NCBI RefSeq assembly: GCF_003732705.1
Contig: NZ_MOBR01000008.1
Location: 186,001-250,000 of the forward strand
Source of the DNA: Pseudomonas frederiksbergensis
GTDB taxonomy: Bacteria; Pseudomonadota; Gammaproteobacteria; Pseudomonadales; Pseudomonadaceae
Direction: 5' to 3'
Length of the DNA stretch: 64,000 bases
The translations under genes and the position numbers were made by a program. Below are positions 57,921-64,000 of the stretch, piece after piece. Under the pieces are notes generated by a model, which saw only the letters and a program-made list of their open reading frames with translations, searched no databases and was not told where the DNA came from. Position 1 is the first letter of the stretch. Every line of letters starts with the position of its first letter.

Positions 57921-58772
57921 TCAATTCAACCGCTCCTGAATTCGTGTTGGAACCTTTCCTCCAGCCCCTTTTTTTAACATCGCATTCCGATAGGCACTAT
58001 AAAATGACTTAGCTTCATCATGTTTACCCAAAGCCCAAAGAGAGTCTGCTACGTTTAGTTTCAATGGCACTCTATCAGGAGCCAAGTTCAATAATTTATT
58101 ATAAACCTGCATTGCCAATAGATGCTCACCGCCTTCGGCAAAATAAAATCCGAAATCATTGAACTCAGAAATATTTTTCTCGGGCGGATAGCATGCCATA
58201 TAAGAGGGAATCCCCATGAACATCCAGTTCTTTAGCGAGCTAGAGCGGGAGTCACCCGCAGGCAAGCGCGAAACATTTTTGATTAACTGGTTCGGCGGCA
58301 CGTCTTTTTGAGATGAATCAAGAATCCCACCAGTTGCAACTTTCCATTTTTGCCCCTGCCAAGTTCCGTCACATTGGAACGCCGAGCCAACGTCCGTCAC
58401 ACAACCATTCTCCAACGAGACAGCATCACAATGTGCTTGCTCGGAGTTAATTTTGTTACCTTGTTCGTCAACTACTTCCCCAGAGTCCACACGCAACATC
58501 ATCACATATTTTTTATCAGGCGATAATTTACCTGTATCTGCAGCAACGGTACTTATACCTGATGGTGGCATAGTGCTTGGAAGATTATATAGTTTAAATG
58601 TCGTACTTGAACCTTTATATTCTATATCAGACCAACCCGCATGTGTTTCGTCCCAATTCCTGAACTGCAACGTCGTGCCGTTGTAGCCATGTACATCAAC
58701 AGGACCTTCATCTGCATGACAGGGTAGAGTTAGCATACAAACAACCAATGGAACCAAAAAATATTTAAACAT
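57921..58772 (-). CDS. Secreted TPR-containing protein, immunity-like
   Basis: A 283-aa protein with a signal peptide (MFKYFLVPLVVCMLTLPCHA), a Cys-containing beta-rich middle and a TPR-like C-terminal pair (about 215-270: AMQVYNKLLNLAPDRVPLKL, DSLWALGKHDEAKSFYSAYR). No Shine-Dalgarno precedes the ATG; instead the stop of the 38-codon remnant abuts it (TAAATG), so translation may be coupled to that remnant. In the position of an immunity or accessory protein for the muramidase. Function unknown. Confidence 0.6.
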   Translation of the reverse strand: MFKYFLVPLVVCMLTLPCHADEGPVDVHGYNGTTLQFRNWDETHAGWSDIEYKGSSTTFKLYNLPSTMPPSGISTVAADTGKLSPDKKYVMMLRVDSGEVVDEQGNKINSEQAHCDAVSLENGCVTDVGSAFQCDGTWQGQKWKVATGGILDSSQKDVPPNQLIKNVSRLPAGDSRSSSLKNWMFMGIPSYMACYPPEKNISEFNDFGFYFAEGGEHLLAMQVYNKLLNLAPDRVPLKLNVADSLWALGKHDEAKSFYSAYRNAMLKKGAGGKVPTRIQERLN

Positions 58773-58889
58773 TTAGAGACGCCGTAGGGATCCGGTGACG
58801 AATTTATCGTAAAAATAAATTCGCCCCTTTACACCAGAGACAGCATCAACAACAGAAGAAGATAACAGAAACACAAAAAGAAATTTCAT
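58773..58889 (-). pseudogene. Remnant of a secreted immunity gene (38 codons)
   Basis: ATG at 58889 with GGAG 7 nt upstream, then MKFLFVFLLSSSVVDAVSG, a signal peptide. After VSGV the frame enters element 4 (KGRIYFYDKFV) and stops at 58773 next to the following ATG. The mature protein has been deleted. Confidence 0.6.
58793..58832. repeat. GGGGaCaGATTTATT palindrome, element 4
   Basis: Short variant: GGTGACGAATTTATCGT and AAATAAATTCGCCCCTTT form inverted arms. Marks the point where the 38-codon remnant loses its body. Confidence 0.75.
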
Positions 58890-58969
58890 ATAAAACTCCA
58901 ATAAAAAAGAGGGCGACTCTATTACCCTCGAGCACATAGAACTTCAGTCCCCCTCTTTCCCGCAGATGA

Positions 58970-59476
58970 TTACTCTGATTCTCCTTCGTATTTTTGAGTT
59001 TCAGAATTGAATTTCCAAACATGAGGAGTCATCAACGCCTCTTTACCTTTCTGTTGAATGCTCCCGTTCGAATTTCGTTTATAGGAGTAAATTTTTATGT
59101 CCTTAAATTTATTACCACTGCTGCCTGAATCTAGAACTTCCACCTTTGCAAAGTAGTCACTACCTACCAGTTTAAGATAGCCATGACACTGAAGCAAAAA
59201 GCTATAAACTTTGTCTCCGCTCGATCCGACACCAGTAGATGCTTCGTAAATAAAATCGTCATTATTGTCACCATTCAGATCTCCGGCATAAACAATTCGA
59301 CCATGATCTGTAATAAATTCTGTAGTACTTACTGTCGCAAGAACTTTCGTTTTACTACTGCCTGACTTCCAGTCTGTTATAAAACTTTTGGAATCCGTGT
59401 CAGAATTACAAACCTCACCTTCAGCTGACCACACCAAAGTTGAAAACAAGCTAAATAAAAGCAGAAAATATTTCAT
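58970..59476 (-). CDS. Secreted immunity candidate for the 573-aa effector
   Basis: A 168-aa protein with signal peptide MKYFLLLFSLFSTLVWSAEG and a mature part containing an acidic Asp/Asn-rich segment (AGDLNGDNNDDFIYE) like calcium-binding or FG-GAP loops. It starts 2 nt after the effector stop. AT-rich like the rest of the array. Intact, in contrast to the downstream modules. The immunity role is inferred from its position. Confidence 0.65.
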   Translation of the reverse strand: MKYFLLLFSLFSTLVWSAEGEVCNSDTDSKSFITDWKSGSSKTKVLATVSTTEFITDHGRIVYAGDLNGDNNDDFIYEASTGVGSSGDKVYSFLLQCHGYLKLVGSDYFAKVEVLDSGSSGNKFKDIKIYSYKRNSNGSIQQKGKEALMTPHVWKFNSETQKYEGESE

Positions 59477-59478
59477 AT

Positions 59479-61200
59479 TTATACATCCATAATAAAGGTA
59501 TTTCGCCCGGATCTTGCCGCGCCCTGCGGAAGGTTAGACCCATAGACAATCGCGTTAGTGATAGTATCATTTAATGCAGCTAGTTTATTTAGAATGCCAG
59601 TTGTCAGAGCAATTTCATGTGCATCCCCCCAACTAGCCACAGGTAGCGACCAGTTTATTTGAGATGACGAGTCAATCACAGCTTGAATAACTGGAACTAC
59701 ACGGGATGCTCCGCTAACAACATGGGCAGGACGATAAACATGCCAACGAAGTAAAATTGCCATTGCTTTTTCAGATGTAAACACTGCACCCAAAGTGCTG
59801 CTAACCTCATGACCGGCAACTCTAAATTTTACTTCCTTCTCTTTAATTTTGATCACCCGGAGTTTCGCCATTTCCCACATGGCCGTCCTATATCCTTCTA
59901 TAGTTCGTCCAGCCATGCTAAATCTATAGTGCCAGTGCCAAGTTTTCAAATAATGCGCACCTTCCTTTGTCTTAGGTAGGTCTTCAAAATCAGTTTCAGT
60001 GCTGAGTTTTACCCATGAGTTAAACGTACGTACACCGGCTGAGTACATTTTACTGTCGCCCCATTGGAGCACTGTATCCAAACCAAACTGTCCGAACGCT
60101 TTAATGAAAGCTTCTGAATTAGTACTTTTCACATAAGCGATAAATCCAGGGAGCTCCCCATCGTCGTACTCAGTGCTATAGACACCCATCGTCCAATGAC
60201 ACGGTCCGGCCGATATAAGTGCGTTATCCCATGCGTTTAATACGTCAAATCGACCATAGCATTCAGCCTCAGCGACCACTCGCACCGTACGATATGTTGA
60301 AAGTTTTGCACTATTAGCTTCGGATGGGTTATAAGGCGCCCCAAGTACGTTGACAACCGACATTTCAGCTTCCGGTGACCAACTATGCTTCAATGCAGTA
60401 TTAGGCCCCCCAAACGCACCTGATTGGTAGTATCCAAGCGTTTGATATTCAGACTGAATTCGGGAAACTGGATATGTATAGTAGCTTGTAAAGTCTCTAA
60501 CAAAAATTCTAGGAGCACCACTTGTAAAGCTATCGTGCGCCCATAAATTGCACCCCAAATTAGCCAAGGTGGTTCGAACCCCAGCCGGAGTATTATTCCA
60601 AGCCTCAATTACCACTGGACATCTATAATCATTATCCAACCAGTACTCAATGGCAGCTCTTGTCTGTTCATTCACGACGCCGCTGATTGGACCAGCATAG
60701 ATGGCCGAATTGGCCACAGATTGAAGGCTATCGACATAATAACTAACCGGCCCCGCACTAGTTCCGGTTACGGCTGGAGCCTTGCCTGACTTTGCGACAA
60801 TTGATGCTGAACTATCATAATAAACATCAATATTATTCACCTTTACTGGCGAACCGCTCGCATCTAATAACAGCTGCCCTTTTTTATCTTCTCTGACTCG
60901 TGCGACCTGAGCCATGGAGGCATAAATCTGAAACTCTCTGACTGCCCACGCCGTACGACCTCCAAACCCACCATCAGGCTTGCCTACAATAGAAAAACCA
61001 AGCGTAATCAAATCCTCCTGAAGTTTTCTCACATGTTCAGGTACAGCAAGTACAGCACTACTACCCAGAAATGCGGCTGCAGTTTCGGCATTAATTACCG
61101 TTAACACTGGATTATTGTTGCCGGCCCATCGTGGCGGTGTGTTCTGCGCAGCTTTTCCATCGTGGTCGCCACGAAGGAGGTCAAAATTTCCATAAATCAT
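59479..61200 (-). CDS. Peptidoglycan-binding putative type VI effector
   Basis: A 573-aa protein encoded 11 nt after vgrG. Residues about 55-95 form a PG_binding_1-type module (KLQEDLITLGFSIVGKPDGG). A second helical/PGB-like segment lies near 155-190. Around residues 310-345, AEAECYGRFDVLNAWDNALI followed by SAGPCHWTMG resembles the E...FDxxNxxDxAxxSxGxxxW core of lysozyme-fold hydrolases, so a cell-wall-lytic activity is likely. No signal peptide, as expected for a T6SS cargo. ATG 61200 is favoured over GTG 61203 because AGGGAG lies 6 nt before it. The exact toxin class is not recognised. Confidence 0.6.
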   Translation of the reverse strand: MIYGNFDLLRGDHDGKAAQNTPPRWAGNNNPVLTVINAETAAAFLGSSAVLAVPEHVRKLQEDLITLGFSIVGKPDGGFGGRTAWAVREFQIYASMAQVARVREDKKGQLLLDASGSPVKVNNIDVYYDSSASIVAKSGKAPAVTGTSAGPVSYYVDSLQSVANSAIYAGPISGVVNEQTRAAIEYWLDNDYRCPVVIEAWNNTPAGVRTTLANLGCNLWAHDSFTSGAPRIFVRDFTSYYTYPVSRIQSEYQTLGYYQSGAFGGPNTALKHSWSPEAEMSVVNVLGAPYNPSEANSAKLSTYRTVRVVAEAECYGRFDVLNAWDNALISAGPCHWTMGVYSTEYDDGELPGFIAYVKSTNSEAFIKAFGQFGLDTVLQWGDSKMYSAGVRTFNSWVKLSTETDFEDLPKTKEGAHYLKTWHWHYRFSMAGRTIEGYRTAMWEMAKLRVIKIKEKEVKFRVAGHEVSSTLGAVFTSEKAMAILLRWHVYRPAHVVSGASRVVPVIQAVIDSSSQINWSLPVASWGDAHEIALTTGILNKLAALNDTITNAIVYGSNLPQGAARSGRNTFIMDV

Positions 61201-61211
61201 CACTTACTCCC

Positions 61212-63647
61212 TCACGCAATGTGCTGCTCTTGCAGGCGCTTAATATCAGTAGCTGCTAGATAATCTTTGTCTGTCACGTCGCAGGATCGATGGAAGCACC
61301 TGGCAGCGTACTTGGTTTTCGGGCCATTCTCGCCATCGATTTTTCCGTTGTAGAACCCAAGGTTTTTCAATCGGGATTGAAGCCCCTTAACATCCGACGC
61401 CTCCGATTGCGTACTTAAATCGAGCTCCCATACCCAGGGCTGAGACCCTGATCCAAATGGGTAAAACGTAAGCTTTCCTTTTTTCGCACTCGGTGGGACT
61501 GGCTGATCTATGTAGCCCTCGGCAGATGTCGTGCCCTTATAAGTAACTCCATCTACTTCCAGTAAGTAGGGCTGGCCCGAAATCCCTTTTTTCTCGTACG
61601 GGCGCGTCATTTGAATCCGGAAACTCTTTTGAGAAGTCTCTTTTAGCTGGTTACTAGGCGCATTCCCCAACGCCTGATCCATCAAACTCCCCGCCTTATC
61701 CTGATCCGCAGCCCCCGGCAGCACCGGCGGTTTAATCCCAATCCCCGTCCCACTCCCAGCCGACCCACCCGCATTAATTTTGATCACCGGCCCAACAACG
61801 GTAATCCCACCAGCATCCAGCTTGATAAAACTCCCACCCGCCTTAACGGTGAGCTCCATCCCAGCCTCAATAACAATCTTGTCCCCAGCCTTCAGATGTA
61901 TCTCCTGCCCCACACTCGTCAACTGCGCAGTCCCCAGCTTCACATGCTGGTTCTGCCCAATCGTCAGGTGGTCGTCCATCCGCACTTCACTCTTGCGATC
62001 GGCAATCGTGGTGCGATGTTCTTCGGCTTTCAGCTCGGTGTAAGTGTTCTTCTCCACGGTGTCGTGGCGTTCATTCCCGACGCGAATCTTCTGGTCGTGC
62101 TCAATGTTTTCATCCCAATCCCGCTGGGCGTGGATGAAGATTTGTTCCGCGCCTTTCTTGTCTTCAATCCGCAGTTCATTGAACCCGCCGCCCCCCGGTG
62201 AGCTGAGGGTTTTGAACACGGTGCGGGTTTTGTTGGCCGGCAGTTCGTAGGGAACCTGGTTTTCCTTGTGGTACAGGCAACCGGTGACCAGTGGCTGATC
62301 GGGGTCGCCTTCGAGGAAGGTGACGAGGACTTCCATGCCGATGCGTGGGATGGCGATGGCGCCGTAGCGGTCGCCGGCCCAGCTGCTGGAGACGCGCATC
62401 CAGCAGCTGGTTTTGTCGTCGGCCAGGCCTTCGCGGTCCCAGTGGAATTGGACTTTGATGCGGCCGTATTGGTCGCAGTGGATTTCTTCGCCCTTGGGGC
62501 CGGTGACCATGGCGGTCTGGCTGCCGAGGACGCGGGGTTTTGGGTGTTCCAGGGCTGGGCGGTAGAACACGGCCCATGGCGTGGCGAGGAAGCGGTTGCG
62601 GTAGCCCTGGTGGAAGTCGTCTTTTTTGTTGGTGGTGTCGCTGGGCACCGATTCTTCCAGCACTTGCGGCTGTTTGCCTTCGTGGAAGATTTCGGTGAGC
62701 AGCCAGAGGTCGTTCCACTCGGTGCGTGGGTGGTCGGAGATTTCGAGGAAATGGCCACTCACCAAACGCGTCTGATCGCCCCGGCCTTCGGCTTGCTGGT
62801 AGTCGGCGCGGTGGCGTTCGAGCGCACGCTGGCTGAGGAATTTGCCGCGCGCGCGGTCGATGAAGCGGCCTGGGTAGTCGTAGTCTTCGAGGTCCGGCTC
62901 GGTGCTTTCACCGTCGGGTTTGTACGCTGCTTCGAGTTGCAGGCGTGGCTTCTCAAAATCGTAGTCGCGACGGGTGACGCGGCCGGTGCGGGTTTCCAGG
63001 CGCAGCTTGAAGCCTTTGATCACTGGCTCGTCGGCGACCAGGCCGCTGCCTTGCACGTACGCGGTGGGTTGGCCGAGTTTCGGGAAGACTGTTTGGTCGT
63101 CGCCGAATACCAACAGGTGAGCTTTTTCGCTGTGCTGGAAGTGGTAGTGAATGCCTTCTTCTTCGCACAGGCGCTGGACGAAGTGCAGGTCGGTTTCGTC
63201 GTATTGCACGCAGTAGTCGCGGTCCGGACAGGTTTCGCTGAGCTGGAAGCTGTAGGCGTTGCCCTTGATGCCGTGTTCGTCGAGGATCAGCGCGATGATT
63301 TTCGGCGCCGACATCTGTTGGTAGATGCGCTGGTTGGTGCGGTGCTGCAGGTATTGCAGTTGCGGCACCAGGGAGATTTTGTAGCGGGTCAGGCGTTTGC
63401 CGGCATCGCCCTGGGCCACGCGGTAGATCTGGCCGTGGATGCCGGAGCCTTGCGGGTCGAGGGCGAGGAACGCCTGTTTGTGCAGGAGTTTTTCCAGGTC
63501 CAGGTCCGGGTTTTCGCTGACCAGTTCAATGTCGAAGCGATACGGCTGGCTGATGCCTTCGGTGCCGGTGAACGACAGCACTTGCAGGTCGCCGACGTAG
63601 TCTTCAACGGTCAGGCTGAAGTGGGTTTCGTTAGCTGGGTTGAACAT
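61212..63647 (-). CDS. vgrG: Type VI secretion spike protein VgrG with C-terminal extension
   Basis: An 811-aa VgrG: gp27-like base (about 1-380), OB fold, gp5-like spike needle (about 480-655) and a C-terminal extension. The extension begins near residue 665 and contains a beta-rich segment (FRIQMTRPYEKKGISG) and a PG_binding_1-like module (about 752-800; LQSRLKNLGFYNGKIDGENG). Base composition drops sharply at the junction (about 61650). It should carry the downstream effector or act on peptidoglycan itself. AGGGAG lies 6 nt before ATG. No PAAR, Hcp or DUF4123 gene is visible nearby. Confidence 0.9.
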   Translation of the reverse strand: MFNPANETHFSLTVEDYVGDLQVLSFTGTEGISQPYRFDIELVSENPDLDLEKLLHKQAFLALDPQGSGIHGQIYRVAQGDAGKRLTRYKISLVPQLQYLQHRTNQRIYQQMSAPKIIALILDEHGIKGNAYSFQLSETCPDRDYCVQYDETDLHFVQRLCEEEGIHYHFQHSEKAHLLVFGDDQTVFPKLGQPTAYVQGSGLVADEPVIKGFKLRLETRTGRVTRRDYDFEKPRLQLEAAYKPDGESTEPDLEDYDYPGRFIDRARGKFLSQRALERHRADYQQAEGRGDQTRLVSGHFLEISDHPRTEWNDLWLLTEIFHEGKQPQVLEESVPSDTTNKKDDFHQGYRNRFLATPWAVFYRPALEHPKPRVLGSQTAMVTGPKGEEIHCDQYGRIKVQFHWDREGLADDKTSCWMRVSSSWAGDRYGAIAIPRIGMEVLVTFLEGDPDQPLVTGCLYHKENQVPYELPANKTRTVFKTLSSPGGGGFNELRIEDKKGAEQIFIHAQRDWDENIEHDQKIRVGNERHDTVEKNTYTELKAEEHRTTIADRKSEVRMDDHLTIGQNQHVKLGTAQLTSVGQEIHLKAGDKIVIEAGMELTVKAGGSFIKLDAGGITVVGPVIKINAGGSAGSGTGIGIKPPVLPGAADQDKAGSLMDQALGNAPSNQLKETSQKSFRIQMTRPYEKKGISGQPYLLEVDGVTYKGTTSAEGYIDQPVPPSAKKGKLTFYPFGSGSQPWVWELDLSTQSEASDVKGLQSRLKNLGFYNGKIDGENGPKTKYAARCFHRSCDVTDKDYLAATDIKRLQEQHIA

Positions 63648-63675
63648 GGCTAGCTCCCTGTTCGGTAGTCATCCG

Positions 63676-64000
63676 TTACGCCCGCAATCGCAGGCGTTGC
63701 AGCAAAGACGAAGTGGCGCCCATGGCGTCACGCAGTTGTGCCGCGGTGACCGTTCGATCAGCCGCGTTAAAGGTCAGCGCATTTCGCAGGGCTGGCCAAC
63801 AGTGTTTCGGTAGGTTCTTCGGTGCGTGCAACTCGCGCTCCAGGCGTTCATCGCGGGCCTGGGTCGAGGGCAAGCGGCGGAACGGATGTTTGCCGCCGGC
63901 CAGTTCGTAGAGCACGCAGGCGACGCCGTAGACGTCGGCGCTGGCAGTCAGCGGCTGGCCTTCGAGCAGTTCCGGGGCGGCGTAGCCGGGGGTCCAGGCG
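63676..64000 (-). CDS. C-terminal part of a Ser/Thr protein kinase (partial)
   Basis: The frame enters from beyond the window and ends at TAA (63676). It shows kinase subdomain VIII (TPGYAAPELLEG), subdomain IX (SADVYGVACVLYELAGGKHP) and a conserved Arg near the C-terminus. Such kinases (Stk1/PpkA type) often sit beside vgrG in T6SS clusters and control secretion with a phosphatase. 28 bp upstream of vgrG. Confidence 0.8.
   Translation of the reverse strand, partial: AWTPGYAAPELLEGQPLTASADVYGVACVLYELAGGKHPFRRLPSTQARDERLERELHAPKNLPKHCWPALRNALTFNAADRTVTAAQLRDAMGATSSLLQRLRLRA

Noticed and set aside
61212..63647. Rhs-type polymorphic toxin downstream of vgrG
   Set aside because: No YD repeats or RHS core motif occur in the downstream genes; the cargo looks like separate lytic enzymes instead.

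Overview
The window is GC-rich (about 60-63%) gamma-proteobacterial chromosome. It is almost certainly a Pseudomonas of the fluorescens group. Three things support this: the gene order rep-xpt-cycB-pauR-dadX-ridA-dadA-dadR ... rpmG-rpmB ... radC-coaBC-dut-algC-argB ... pyrE-crc ... rph-yicC-gmk-rpoZ-spoT-ridA ... oxyR-recG matches, from memory, P. aeruginosa PAO1 around PA5295-PA5346; Crc and AlgC are Pseudomonas hallmarks; and the intergenic spaces carry fluorescens-type REP/REPIN palindromes (GTGGGAGCGAGCTTGCTCGCGA-like and GTAGGAGCGAGGCTTGCCCGCGAAG-like).

Region by region. 1-4.8 kb: transporter tail, GGDEF/EAL c-di-GMP protein, Rep helicase, xanthine salvage. 4.9-14.2 kb: CoA-transferase, cytochrome c5, and a D-alanine/polyamine catabolic neighbourhood (PauR-type repressor, dadX, ridA, dadA, dadR, PauB-type oxidase; kauB aldehyde dehydrogenase lies further on at 23.5-25.0 kb). 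14.3-22.1 kb: MocR-type regulator, a four-gene chaperone-usher fimbrial operon on the minus strand, and a cardiolipin-synthase-like lipoprotein. 22-30.8 kb: MFS transporter, kauB, cupin, L33/L28, orphan peptide-binding protein, radC, coaBC, dut. 31-51.6 kb: core housekeeping genes (algC, argB, pyrE, crc, gltS, rph, yicC, gmk, rpoZ, spoT, ridA, exbBD-tonB, oxyR, recG, HDOD protein). 51.7-54.4 kb: small lineage-specific genes, including a DUF6124-type gene preceded by a strikingly structured leader.

The accessory part is 54.5-61.7 kb, on the minus strand downstream of a type VI secretion spike gene (vgrG, 61212-63647), itself preceded by the end of a Ser/Thr kinase gene. Base composition falls sharply inside the 3' end of vgrG, and the AT-rich tract holds a tandem array of cell-wall-lytic effector and secreted immunity candidates: an intact 573-aa peptidoglycan-binding protein with its partner, a truncated N-acetylmuramidase with its partner, and a truncated, frameshifted GH19 lysozyme/chitinase with a frameshifted partner. 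Four copies of a short imperfect palindrome (GGGGaCaGATTTATT ... AATAAATCtGCCCC) sit in the array. Three of them lie exactly where a gene has lost an end, and the fourth lies at the array's distal edge. I consider this element-scarred effector/immunity array the most interesting structure in the window, with the structured RNA-like leader at 53.9 kb second.

All statements on homologues, gene names and synteny come from memory of the families; no search was run.
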